Of a stretch of 64,000 bases of DNA, positions 10,115-20,515 are shown piece by piece. The notes under the pieces were generated by a model. It searched no databases, had not been told where the DNA came from, and was given only the letters and a program-made list of their open reading frames with translations. Positions within the stretch are counted from its first letter, which is position 1. Each line of letters begins with the position of its first letter. The DNA comes from Seminavis robusta (taxonomy: Eukaryota; Bacillariophyta; Bacillariophyceae; Naviculales; Naviculaceae), in contig CAICTM010000294.1 in assembly GCA_903772945.1 (NCBI GenBank), positions 1-64,000 of the forward strand. The letters run 5' to 3'. The position numbers and the translations under genes were made by a program.

Positions 10115-11520
10115 TTACATGTATTCAAGAAGCCATTCCGATGACCGCGAAGCGCCGATACTTTGCTGTGACAAGTCGATGTCATGGTAAGGCTTCGGAC
10201 CCATTGAATCCCCTTTCATTGCAGCATTCTCGACTTCACTTATCGTACTTGTGATTTGCCCAAAATGTGCTTTAGTTTGTAGGTGGTAACCGAAAAATAA
10301 GTCCTTTTTTAGGAAGAAAGACTCTACCAGGAAAACCTTCAGCTTTTCTATCAGTTCTCCCCCCAATCTTCCTCTGTGGAGATCCTCGTCTTCGTCAAGG
10401 TAATGCATGAGCATCTGCTGAGACAAATCCGCTTCTTCTCTTGTCTGTCCAGAACCTGTGATGGATAGAGCGTCTCTTACTTTGTTCGCAAAGGATTCAG
10501 CACTGTCCGATTCATCTGTTAGTGATTCAGGATCAATGTTCTGAGGTGTGGCTCCCCTATGTGATTGTCTGATTCGAAGAAGGCCGGAGTCATATGAGGC
10601 AAATAGGACAACGAACGATTGTTGGGTCGGATTGCAATCGGGCAAGTAGCCTGTCTGCAGCTGTCGCCCCCTGATGCGGTACTTGAGAGATGGTACCGTC
10701 TGGCTTCACCAAAGACAAGACAACTCCTTGATGCAAACTCTTCCTTAGAGATTCGATTTGTTTCGAAGTTAGAGATGAGCCTGTCCGTTCATAAAGTAAA
10801 GTCTTAACAACACTTGGCGAGAGGTGGTTCTTTAGCATTGTTCCGCTAGTGTAAAGGCTTCTGTGCCAAATGAGTACTTAACACTTTAACTTTTGCCTCT
10901 TCTAGTTGTACATGGCCACGATGAAGCTTGTTGCCTGTCTGGAACTTGGTAGATACCATCGTCTTGTTCCTGGCTATATAGAAAATTGAAAGAGAATGGA
11001 CATTTGACACCCTCCCCCTCAACAGGAAGCTGAGTCTGGGTGGTTTTGTTGCTGTCCTTTTGGGACCTTTGTTTGTAAAAACGACTCCTTGGACAAACAT
11101 ATGGTAATGTGATTCCCCTCTTATCAAATCCCTTTGTTTTTGATCGGAATCCAGCAGTCTTGCAAGGAAGTACAAAGTATGGCACAAAACTTCTTTAATA
11201 TGCGCCGGATAACAAGATTGATACATCGAAGGTAGCCAATACACCGTCGATTTCTCCATTCGATAATTATCGAACCCCAGAGTATCCATAATGTTTATCT
11301 CCTTTGGCGTATCATCAGCTAGTGAGGTTGCTACATTCACAATGATGGAAGCAGGAGTCCATTCTTCATCATTGATATTGTATCTAGCAACATGAGAGAG
11401 TTCAGATAGGTAAGAGTCCATTTTACTTGATAAGCTGTCAGGTATTATGGCCTGCAACAGTGCATCTTCCTCTCTGCCTCCCAAACACCTGGCAAAACAC
11501 CTGGCAAAAAAACTTGGCAA
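10115..11520 (-). pseudogene. broken MULE-like transposon relic
   Basis: Minus-strand coding-like stretches in more than one frame cover this interval. The segment at 10590-10838 reads NHLSPSVVKTLL, then SLTSKQIESLR and ATAADRLLARLQSDP. This is the pattern seen before the catalytic domain of many Mutator-like (MULE) proteins. The next stretch continues with VVLFASYDSGLLRIRQ in a shifted frame. The stretch at 10846-11520 is longer (225 codons), but I cannot assign it to a family, and it may be a different gene or an N-terminal exon. The interval is bracketed by ATACGTAT arrays. Assignment rests on pattern memory only; a spliced gene with unrecognised introns is the alternative. Confidence 0.4.
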
Positions 11521-11527
11521 AAATTCG

Positions 11528-11705
11528 TCACTATGTATTATACGTAAAACACATACAACACATAATACATGTAATACGTATAATATTGTTCCACTTGTGT
11601 TATCTGTGTTGTACGTATGACTTGTCTAATACATATTAAAAATGTTATATGTGTAATACGTATGATCTGTAGAATACATAGTAAAAATGTTATACGTATA
11701 ATACA
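11528..11705. repeat. ATACGTAT-type degenerate array, copy 3
   Basis: The longest of the three arrays, made of AATACGTATAA, TACATGTAATACG and AAAATGTTATACG-like words. Together with the copies near 9.3 and 9.9 kb it brackets the relic at 10.1-11.5 kb. Confidence 0.7.
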
Positions 11706-12376
11706 ACCGCGTGCGTTTCAGGGGCTCTCGTCATGATGGTTGTTCCGACGAAATACACGTCTCACACGCCGGGCCCACAGGCCCGGACATGCACACTCGA
11801 GGATTCTTCGTACTGGTACCGGTACTGAGAGCTAGTTAGGCGCACTACGCACGGCGCCGGTACCGGTACGGGTAAAATAAAAGCGAGGATCTTTCTCGTT
11901 TGCTATCCGGATGAATCCGGATAGTGTGTGCCTCGCAACAGAGCTCCTCCTAATTCGGTCCTTTCCCTGGACCGATGATGTAAAAGACGCTACCAGAAAG
12001 CCACCACAGCCGTCAGCTACAGCATCCAGCTAGCTACAACGATATGCAATGGTGGAATGGTAGTACGCTATGGTACCAGAGATGGCAAAACAAATAATTA
12101 ACAAATAATAATGGCCACCGACTGGGCCTCCTCTGTGGCTGCTGGCAAAAGGATTTGAACTCTGGCACGGAGTCCACGAGAAACGAAAGCCAAAGGATCG
12201 GTGCGGTCTGATTTCCGGTGGTTCAAAGCGAGCGATTCGATCCGATTGATTTAGGCGATAATTGTAGTAATCTATGTTTACATTGTATTGGTTGGGTATA
12301 AGTTTTCATGCAGATATTTTTCTCTTCCCTTCCCAAGGGAATCTTTGTTGAAGGCTTTTTTTCCTTCTGATTTTTC
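11706..12376. other. gene-free stretch, downstream of a small gene
   Basis: No coding region is supported. Palindromic GGTACCGGTAC words are dense at 11810-11875. The minus-strand gene ending at 12377 would have its 3' untranslated region at the right end of this stretch. Confidence 0.5.
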
Positions 12377-12829
12377 TTACGCCTCGAACCTGTCGCCTGT
12401 TCGACTGCGGTAGGAGATGTTGTATTTGCACATGTACTTATCATCGTCTCCGTAGAACTTGAAGTCGGCCTGTGTCTGCTTGAGGGCCTTTGCCAGGGTG
12501 CAGAACAGAGACTTCAAGGTCTCAATCACCTCCTCATCGCTCATACCTTCATGAGAAGAGTTCAGCTCCCCAGTGACCCTCAACACAGGATCTTCGGAAA
12601 ACTCGTACTCGGCACTGTCGATGCTGCTCAGGGAATCCTCAGTGTATCCGATCACTATGCCGACGTGGGGCTTCTTTTGAGCGATTCGTGCCATAGCCCA
12701 CTTCTTCCAGACAGTGTTGACAGCGGTGCGGCCATAGACCTTGCTGAGGTCACCCACTTGGGCCTTGAGGCAGACGTATCCACTGAAGCGGCGAACCGAG
12801 AGATCGTTGAGGGAGTCTTCGAAGGACAT
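12377..12829 (-). CDS. small conserved-looking protein of unknown function
   Basis: A complete 150-residue ORF from ATG (MSFEDSLNDL) to stop. It has balanced, soluble-protein composition with no signal peptide or membrane segment. A mixed alpha/beta start (RRFSGYVCLKAQVGDLSKVYG) is followed by WKKWAMARIAQKKPHVGIVIGY, an acidic middle, a helix (EEVIETLKSLFCTLAKALKQT) and a charged tail. I do not recognise the family. Lack of disrupted frames and codon use like neighbouring genes support it being real. It is isolated, with several hundred bases of non-coding DNA on each side. Confidence 0.6.
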   Translation of the reverse strand: MSFEDSLNDLSVRRFSGYVCLKAQVGDLSKVYGRTAVNTVWKKWAMARIAQKKPHVGIVIGYTEDSLSSIDSAEYEFSEDPVLRVTGELNSSHEGMSDEEVIETLKSLFCTLAKALKQTQADFKFYGDDDKYMCKYNISYRSRTGDRFEA

Positions 12830-14353
12830 TTTGTTTGCTGTGCTGTTGCTTTTGTTTGGTTTGTGGCGACTGTGCTTTGTGCTTTTGTTGTTGTTCGCTT
12901 TTGTGTTTTTGTGTTCGAGTTGCGTTGATTTGTGAGTGGAAGGGGGAGGACAAAATTTCGCCCTCTGTCGTGTGGGTGACTGGCAGTGTGACCACCCGAC
13001 TGGACTGGGTGCGTGGGGAATGGATGAGTTGAGGATTGTGAAACGTGAAACTGGACTCAGGTTGGACTGTGTCTGAGAAAGCGTCGAAACGTCCGAACTA
13101 CTATGTTAATTTTAAAATGCAGAACAGAAAAGATTTTTAACAATGACTTTTCGCCATTTGAGGTTCAAAAACATGTATTTGCCAAACAAAGGGGATATTT
13201 TGTTTGAAGATGCCGTATCCAATTGAAGGAAAGTTTGAATTTCATAAAACATAAATTGACTTTGATTGACAGGTTAGCCATTCTAAAGGACGCTTACGAA
13301 TTAACTCCACGTTTCCGTGGTTGAAGCATCTCATTCGTTGGACCTCTTGCGTGGTGGATATTGGACTTCATTGAAAATAGAACATTGTTAAAATTGTCAA
13401 AAAAGCTTTAAAAAATAGCTAGCTAGTCTATAAAGCAAGGTAGTCTACCAGGTACTACCTGGTAGTATTTGGGCCCACATTAATTTTTCTTTTTCTGCTT
13501 GTTTTTGATAATTTCTCTCGGCTACTTTGATACCTCCGATACTGTATGAAGGCTACCAGCACCAAACAGACAAATGATGGGAGATTTTCGAAGCAAGTCT
13601 GATCTGTGCAGGATAGAACCTTGGCAAAAGCAACAAGATCTTTGCCGTGGCCGGCCTTGGTCAAGATCTTGTTTGTTTTTAGCTAATAAAGATGTGCCTA
13701 GACTAGCTAGCCAGCAACCAAGCTTAAAACAAGACACTGCAGGCTTCTTCTTTTGATCCGTTTTCGTGGTTTCGGCCGTGCACCTCAGCCATACCGGTAC
13801 CAGCATCGCCAAACATCAAACATATCACTCAGAAAGAGCCGATCCAAGCACCAACTCTTCTAATAGTTGGGCTGGGAACACTTATCTCTTCTTTGTTGAG
13901 CTGGGCGAGAATAGGCATGGTTTACCTGAGTATAGCCGATTTACCACGATTGGACCGATCGGTCGGGGTTGGTGGGGACCAACCGGTTTCGCCATGGCTG
14001 TGAAAGCAAGTCCGGTTGGTGCTGTACAGCATCCTTTTCGTGTGGTTGCCGGTCAAGTTGATGATTCGGTCGATAGCCGAATCACAGCATCGCCTTCTTG
14101 GCATCGCAATGGGCTTGTCGCCATTTAGTTGCGGCCCTTCTCATTGAGACATGATAACCCAGCACCATAATTGCTTCAAAAAGAAGCATGCAAGGAGCGA
14201 TGACCCGGTAGCTAGGCAAACTGACCCATACTCACTCGTCATGTAGTCAGCACTACGTCCTAATTTTTGTTTCTAGCTTTGGGGGCTACAGAGCTCTCGT
14301 ATCCCTCGTTCTAACCAGTAGTACGTCCTAAGTTTGGTTACTTGCTTTGGGGG
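12830..14353. other. gene-free stretch
   Basis: Several overlapping short ORFs lie on both strands and none has a domain or a convincing start. A small palindrome, CTACCAGGTACTACCTGGTAG, is at about 13446-13466; a related ACTACCAGGTAGT core recurs near 44668. The right end holds the duplicated end of the aminotransferase gene. Confidence 0.5.
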
Positions 14354-14388
14354 CTACGTACAGAGCTCTCGTATCCCTCGTTCTAACC
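14254..14388. repeat. tandem duplication of the aminotransferase 3' end
   Basis: Two direct copies, 14254-14316 and 14322-14388, share TACGTCCTAA, GCTTTGGGGGCTAC and AGAGCTCTCGTATCCCTCGTTCTAACC. The right copy contains the last codons and stop (14354) of the aminotransferase; the left copy sits in its 3' flank. Confidence 0.8.
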
Positions 14389-15873
14389 GTTCCGCTGCCT
14401 GCAAACACTTGTCTGGCGGCAGATTGGAGTAGCACACTCGAATCCATCCTGGAAAGCCGCAAAATGATCCTGGAATGATAGCCACGCCGTAGTCTTTGAC
14501 GAGCATTTCTGCGATTGCCTTGTCATCGGGGGTGGACGCAGGTAGCTTGGCCATGACGTACCTTTTCGTTTCAGAGAAGACGGTGCGTGTGTGAGAATAC
14601 AAAAAGCACCGATCACAAACAAACAGCACACAACAAGTACGGTGTCGACTCACATCGCACCGGATCCTCCCATGATTGGTCCGTCCATGGCTTGGAGTGC
14701 CTTGCAGATTGCTTGTCTTCCAGTTTGTAATGTTTCAAACTGTTGTGCCACCCAGAGCTTTCCCTTTCCTGCTTTTGTTTCCTTGTCCTCTTGCATGGCT
14801 GCCATGGCGGCAATTTGGGCTATTCTGGCTGGCGCAATGGGAATGGTGTCTTGTACCTTGAGCATTTGCTGAAATATTTCATCGTCGTTCTCTTTGGAAA
14901 GGACTACGTATCCACATCGATATCCCGCCATGGCATAGGATTTACTAAAGGAAAAGATATGGATAACGTGGGGATCGGGAAAGCATCCACCCAATTCATA
15001 TGTATTGTTGTCATCTTCTTCTTGCGCATTGACAAAATACTCGTAGGTGCAATCCAATGTCAACCATGTCTGATGGTCCCGACACAAGTCCACAGCTCGC
15101 TGCAGTACTTGCCGTGACAATGTCACTCCTGTGGGGTTTCCTGGATTGACAATGGTGACCATGTGAATGGATGGGTCGGCAGCCAGTGTTTGCTGGAGCC
15201 ATTCCAAATCTGGAATCCCGTCATCACTGCAAGGTCCCACCACCAAACTGTCCGGTGGCAACGCCATTTGAATGGCCATGACATGATTGAAGTAGTAGGG
15301 TGCAAAGACGACTACTTTTTGATTCTGATTGATGAGTGTCAAGATGCAGTTGGTATAGGCTTGATTGGCTCCCACGGTGATCATGACATTGTGGTTGGTC
15401 AAGTGATTTTCGCGTTGTATTTTTTGTTGAATGGCTTGTCGCAAATCGGGCAGGCCTTCGTCAGGACCGTATGTGTGCAGCAGCGGACAAGCATCGGCGT
15501 CTGTTTCATCGTCTTGGAGAGCCCGTACCAAAGCCGTGTTGACTTGAGGAGGTGGCTTCCAATAGACCACGCCTTGTGCCAAACTAAAGATGCCTCCTTT
15601 ATCTGCCCACAAGTCGGCATATTTGCCAATGAGTTGTTTCATGAGCACCACACATGGATCCAATGTCGTTTGGATGCGAGAGGATACACTGGGGAGAAGA
15701 CTGGAAGTGGACGACATACTGGCAGTGGTAGAAACTCGCGGCCGAGAAAGATGAGACTTCCAGGGTGTCCTGCTGGAAGACGCTGATACCGATGGCCGAA
15801 GAAAGGAAGACGCGGGCGCAAAGGTTGACACAAGAAGGGAAACCACCGATCCTCTCAAGGACGATACACGCAT
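14354..15873 (-). CDS. class I/II PLP aminotransferase, two exons
   Basis: Exon 1 runs 15873-14654 and exon 2 runs 14561-14354. The 92-base intron has a GTGAGT donor and an AAAAG acceptor, and splitting one Met codon gives a 475-residue protein. It transfers an amino group between an amino acid and a 2-oxo acid using PLP. Fold-type I marks are complete: the NPGNPTG loop (about N246), LDCTYEYF (D274, Y277), the PLP lysine in FSFSKSYAMAGYRCGY (K311, R319), and the carboxylate-binding Arg in GWIRVCYSN (R448, encoded by exon 2). The first 50 residues are Ser-rich and basic, with a hydrophobic start (VVSLLVSTFAPASSFLRP), suggesting organelle import, perhaps plastid. Substrate cannot be told: aspartate-, aromatic- or kynurenine-type are all possible. 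The last codons lie in a tandem duplication. Confidence 0.88.
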
Positions 15874-16592
15874 GATACAATAATCTATTGGAATGAACAG
15901 CGAATGTATTGGCTTCTCCTCTTTTCAACGGAGCTTTGTTACCGACGGCTCGGATGATGGACATGGTTGGCATGATGGCCTGGTGCATGGTTGGATAAAT
16001 AATTGGTTGGATCTTTCATCAAAGAACCCCAACTCTAACAAAGATCCATCTCATTTCGATCGTTGCCTTGTTCCGACAAGGAACCGAAGCAACAATCAGG
16101 CAAGGAGAGAGGAATGAAGAAAAGACGAAGAAGAAGCCGTCGCCTTGGAGCATGCGTTTGAGTTCCAAAGGTCGATACGCTGGTCGAAGAGCAGTGGCGT
16201 TGGTCCCGTCATTATAAAGCTAGTTTGCGTGGCCCGTCGTCGGGAATGATTTGATTCAATCGGGAGTACATATGGGGTAGTGTGTGTCATCTGAAGCAAC
16301 AATTAGCCAGGTCGAAGAATCATACTGCTATGCCAGTACTGTACCGCTTCATGCTTTAGTATTTAGTACCAGTACCATATTGTACCCGGTACGCACGATG
16401 TTGATTTTTCCTTTGGGGCAAGTGGGGGTGAGCCAAGTCTGAGAAATGGCCGTTTCATTTTTTCCCCTCTGAAGCGCCAGAGAAAATCTCTTTCCTCCAA
16501 AAAAATAAACGACGCTCACAAAACATCACAAAGAGGCAACAACCAACCAGAACATCACGACACACACCATTGCCGCTCTCTTCTGCCGTAAG
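15874..16592. promoter_or_regulatory. divergent intergenic region
   Basis: This is the head-to-head upstream DNA of the aminotransferase (minus) and the repeat protein (plus). It contains a palindromic GTACCAGTACC-type cluster at about 16335-16400. No coding sequence is supported. Promoter function is inferred from position. Confidence 0.35.
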
Positions 16593-17243
16593 ATGTCCTC
16601 GTCTGCCATGTCGACTCCAAGCAAGGTCCGAGGCACGGACCACTTGCCATCTTTGCAGGAAACGAAGAAACCGCCACTAGTAGGAAAGGCAGCGGCCGTT
16701 GTCAACTCGAACAGTCAATCGAGCGATGTCATGGAGACTCCTGTTTGCAAATCTGCAAAAGAGGCTATCGCTGATGATGTTACCGTCGTAAAAGACAATC
16801 TCAACGGTCTTTCTGTGGGAAATCGTCTACCATCGTCCAGCGAACGACGACGCGAGAAGCAAGAACGTCTGGCCAACGACAGCCCAGGAACGGCATTTGA
16901 TAACCTTCTCATTGATTACCATCGGCAGAAGCTGAGACCAGAGGCTCGAGCAAGGATGGAAGCGCTCGGAATCGATCCGGGACTCAGTCCTACCACTGCT
17001 ATCTGTGCTTCCTTAGACAAAGTCGAAGCGACGAACAAACGCCAGATAGATCGGCTGAAGCTGAGACCAGAGGCTCTCGCAAAGTTGGAAGCGGCCGGAA
17101 TCAATCCGGAGACGACTCCCAACACTGCTGTGTGTGCAATCTTAGACAAAGTCGAAGCGATGAACAAACGCAAGGTCGGGCCAGACGATGACGCTGTCGA
17201 GGGCCTGTCTCAGCATCTTCGAGCCACATTGGGCGACAATTAA
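16593..17243 (+). CDS. hydrophilic protein with two 41-residue repeats
   Basis: A 216-residue ORF with a good ATG. The first half is Ser/Lys-rich and probably disordered. The second half holds two tandem repeats of about 41 residues, each reading LRPEA, then A-x-EA-GI-P, then P-TA-CA-LDKVEA-NKR, differing at scattered sites. That looks like an internal duplication of a helical unit. I do not know the family. Right after the stop another frame (17244-17421) continues with a composition that also looks coding (EFVTRFKEYAPVWKKQQ). A small frameshift or an unseen splice near the end could therefore lengthen the protein; the supported ORF ends at 17243. Confidence 0.55.
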   Translation: MSSSAMSTPSKVRGTDHLPSLQETKKPPLVGKAAAVVNSNSQSSDVMETPVCKSAKEAIADDVTVVKDNLNGLSVGNRLPSSSERRREKQERLANDSPGTAFDNLLIDYHRQKLRPEARARMEALGIDPGLSPTTAICASLDKVEATNKRQIDRLKLRPEALAKLEAAGINPETTPNTAVCAILDKVEAMNKRKVGPDDDAVEGLSQHLRATLGDN

Positions 17244-17920
17244 GTTTCCAACCTACACCGCAGAGTTCGTGACCCGCTTCAAGGAGTACGCCCCAGTGTG
17301 GAAGAAACAGCAGGAGAGTTGTGGTGAGACAATTATTCACGAACCGGACCACTACGTCTACTCTACACCACAAAAGAAAGGGCGATCTCGCTCCGACGAT
17401 GAGAGTCATGGACCATTGTAAATTGTAACTCTCGAGTGATGAGTCGCTCGAGTCGAGTGACAGTCGAATCGAGTCGAGTCTCACAACAACAATCTTCAAA
17501 ACGTAAAAGCTGTGCAATCTACCAGTACAGCGGGTCGTCATGTGAGAAGACTCTCGATGCTGCAGCTTCGTTACGGAATCGAACTGTCATTCACGATTCG
17601 ATTCAAACTGCGAAAATAGCAAGAAACAATCAATGATCGTGTATGGGGAGCTATGGGGCCTCTCTTATTGACTACACTATCATATGTCACGAGTAGTAAT
17701 TGCTAGTAATGTATTCAATGGAAACATGTCATTTTTCGACTGGCCCCGTCTCAATTAATCGAACGCTCCAATAGTGAGGAGTGTTGACTGAGCGACTCCT
17801 CGTCGAGGGGTCGTTGTTGTTGCCTGTCCAGAGCTGTCGGTTATCGACTCTTATGGCATCACTCTCTCGCGGTCCTCCTCAGTCTTCGCTCCTCGTTTAT
17901 TTGCCATTCACTTCCTTCAC
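17244..17920. other. gene-free stretch with GAGTCG repeats
   Basis: Apart from the possible extension of the previous gene, no gene is supported. GAGTCG words and their relatives cluster at 17430-17480 and again near 17770-17860. Confidence 0.4.
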
Positions 17921-18984
17921 ATGTCATTTCAACAACCATCACCACCAGTTACGACGATGACAATGAGCACGCAAGAACAGCACTCCGTCCTGCCCTGCTG
18001 GTATGAGCAACCGCAACCAGAGTCGCAGATATACTTCTATCAGCAGTCTTGTCCATGCTGTCACCCCTTCTATTCCTCGTATCAACAGCAATCCTGGTAT
18101 TGGCAACAGCAACAACAACAACAGCAACCGTACTACCTTTTCGATGCATCGCAACAAGGGCTTCACCCTACGCAGCAGCTGATGTACGGATCATTGCAAC
18201 TGCAGCAAGAGCAGCAGCAGCAGCATTACTACCTTGATACGGAAGCACAACAATACCAATCCGAGGGAGGTTTCCAACAAGGCCCACAACCTCCGATACA
18301 GCATCCGATTCAACAGGAGTATCAATTCGATCTCGAAGTGGTGCAGCACGACTCGGCTGACTTTGGAGACGACGATAGCCTTCTTACTGACGACGATTTC
18401 GACGATTTCTCCTCTGATAGCGATTGTGATTACGACGACGACGACGACGACGACGACGATGATGATGATGACGATGATAGTTTCATTTTAATTTTGCATT
18501 GGATGGTGACTCGCCCAGTTTGGACTCTTTCTACCGCACATATCATCGACCCTGAACGATGCGCCGTCTCCACAAGAAACCAACCAACTCGGATGACTCG
18601 GACTCCATCGTCAGCCATACATCTTTCGGCATCTACCAAGATGAACTGAACCTGGCGATTTGCCACTTCACTTCTGTCGCAGAGTCCGATTTCCCACCCG
18701 ATGAAAGCTCTGGCGACGACGATGATCATCCGATGACCGAAGAAGATTGGTATCGTCTTTGTCGAGATTGGAGAACAGCAAAGCAGCGACGCCGCGAAGA
18801 GGAATCGGGAAATGTTCCAGGATACCGGTATCGAATCAGACCAGAAGATGTGATGACGATGGAATCGAGAATGTCCACGACGTACCAGTCTCAGTTCACG
18901 CACGTCGACTTCCTTCCCCTCGGAGCAATGATCGAAGAAGATGACGATACAGTTGCCGAAACCGACGACGAGGGCGACTTTTGA
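17921..18984 (+). CDS. Gln-rich and Asp-rich low-complexity locus, model uncertain
   Basis: The first ORF, 17921-18649, begins MSFQQPSPP. It is rich in Gln, Tyr and His and ends in a 15-Asp run coded by a GAC/GAT microsatellite (18436-18478). After the Asp run that frame loses coding character. A second ORF, 18559-18984, starts MRRLHKKPTN and is acidic, with EEDWYRLCRDWRTAKQRRREEE. It looks like the natural continuation in another frame. The two could be one gene joined by an unrecognised intron or by a slippage shift in the microsatellite, or two overlapping products. The codons just upstream of 18559 contain a stop in its frame, so neither reading is settled. No family recognised; Gln/Asp-rich regions are common in nuclear regulators. 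Confidence 0.45.
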
Positions 18985-19289
18985 GGTGCGAACGCAGACG
19001 TTGGTGGAGCCTCAAGGGTGGGTGGTAGTCAAACGACGGCACAAAACTAAGCAGATGATGCTGTATAAATAACAACAATAGTTGCCTTCGACAGACACAA
19101 CGTAGCACTATTTAAAAGCAAATATAGACACAACAATCACTTATTCAAACCCTCTTTTGTCCTTTTTCACCATTTACGTACGGATTGCCAGCTACAGTAG
19201 TTGAAGCTTGACATGCCAGGCATGCGATAGAAAACATGCACAGCAACGGCCAAGCCTGGTCCATTGGTCGCCCCGTGCGTTCAAAGTTA
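18985..19289. other. short intergenic stretch
   Basis: The convergent 3' flanks of the Gln/Asp-rich locus and the first tandem membrane protein. Nothing else is visible. Confidence 0.4.
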
Positions 19290-20075
19290 CTAGATATGCG
19301 AAGAATAGGCAGCACTCTCAGTGTTGGCCAACATATTGGAAGACCCCAAGTTCTTCAGGTAGTCGTTCACATACACGGACATGTCAGCCCCTTCCAAAGT
19401 GGCCACTGCTTCCCCCAAAGTCAGGGACCTGGTGCTTGTGACACCAATGAAGATTTCAAATTTCCATGTGTATCCATAGTGATTGGGACCAAAAATTAGT
19501 TGGAAGAGGGCAACCACTGGGTTGAACACCTCTGTTGAATCCGCATCATTGATGGATGTCACAGTCACAGACACAACTTCAGAATGTGCACCTCTCAAAA
19601 GAGCATCATAGTAGTTTGCTGTGGCTGTCTCCAGGTCATCTTGTTCAGAATTTGACAACTCCCTTAGCGAGACACTTGTGGGGAGCGTGTACTTAATCTT
19701 TGAAGGAACTTCGTGGATGAAACTATTGGAAAAGATTTTGCCACTGAGCAAGGCACCAAAGAATGTCGCTGGCACCAAGATTGCACCAGCAACAACAGCC
19801 GCAAATGCACCTACGACCTCTGGGTCGATGTCTGCTCTCTGGATTTCGCCACCGTCAGGGATATCCTCATTGTCTCCCGCTGCAGTTCCCTCCAAGTGTC
19901 GGTTTAGTCTTGGGCTAGATCGCAATTGTTCCCAATTTGATGCTGTTTTGTTTCCAATGCAAGTGATGTCAGAGCTTAGGAACACAATAAGGACAACTGT
20001 GATAGTGACCAAATGGATGGATGTGGCCCATGTCCTCTTTCCTTGCTCTGTACTTCTTTGTTGTTGCTCTCTCAT
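19290..20075 (-). CDS. membrane protein, tandem paralogue A
   Basis: Starting at the ATG at 20075 (MREQQQ), the protein has 261 residues. A basic, Gln-rich head is followed by a first hydrophobic segment (HLVTITVVLIVFLSSDI), an acidic linker, and a second, longer one (VVGAFAAVVAGAILVPATFFGALLSG). The C-terminal 150 residues are a soluble alpha/beta domain beginning IKYTLPTSVSLRELSNSEQDDLETATANYYDALL and ending near LANTESAAY. The neighbour at 20516 is clearly related along its whole length. I know no family name. The layout, two membrane spans then a compact domain with a Trp-Lys-Phe strand, suggests a small membrane-anchored receptor or scaffold, but no function can be assigned. Confidence 0.6.
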   Translation of the reverse strand: MREQQQRSTEQGKRTWATSIHLVTITVVLIVFLSSDITCIGNKTASNWEQLRSSPRLNRHLEGTAAGDNEDIPDGGEIQRADIDPEVVGAFAAVVAGAILVPATFFGALLSGKIFSNSFIHEVPSKIKYTLPTSVSLRELSNSEQDDLETATANYYDALLRGAHSEVVSVTVTSINDADSTEVFNPVVALFQLIFGPNHYGYTWKFEIFIGVTSTRSLTLGEAVATLEGADMSVYVNDYLKNLGSSNMLANTESAAYSSHI

Positions 20076-20515
20076 GATCAAATCTAATTGCCTCAACCTC
20101 AGAATCGAATCAAGTCAATGCGAAGACAATTGCTCGTGTAAAGCACACGATGGTCGTGGCGCTATGGATGACCATGAAATCATCAACAACGCGTTCAATG
20201 GCGATTCATCATGCCTGTTCTGCACACATGGAGCACTGCGGCTCGTTGCCACTCGCAACGGCAGATCGAGGTGCGCATTGCTTTCGCTCATTCGTGGATA
20301 CTAGTGCGAGGGTAACAGGTACCACCGGTACATTACTGAGTTACCATGACGGTACCGTTGTACCTTTGTTTTCTTCGTAGTTCCACAATTTACGCACATT
20401 GCTAGCTAGCTAATTAGTAGTTGAAACTTACCATGGCCTGCAAGTTCTAGTAGAAGATCGCAAGAAGCGCAGATGCATTGCTGAGCCCATTTTTCTTTCA
20501 TTCTTCCAAGAGCCC
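20076..20515. other. spacer between the tandem pair
   Basis: About 440 bases between two genes on the same strand. It contains GGTACCACCGGTAC and GGTACCGTTGTACC palindromic words (20318-20361) and a GCTAGCTAGCTAATTAG stretch. It presumably carries the promoter of the left gene; no specific element is recognised. Confidence 0.35.

Noticed and set aside
12140-12175. Reverse-strand GTTCAAATCC resembling a tRNA B box
   Set aside because: The flanking bases do not form a T-arm stem and no acceptor or anticodon arm could be built.
18430-18903. Minus-strand ORF ending in a serine run
   Set aside because: It is the antisense of the Asp-coding microsatellite and its flank.
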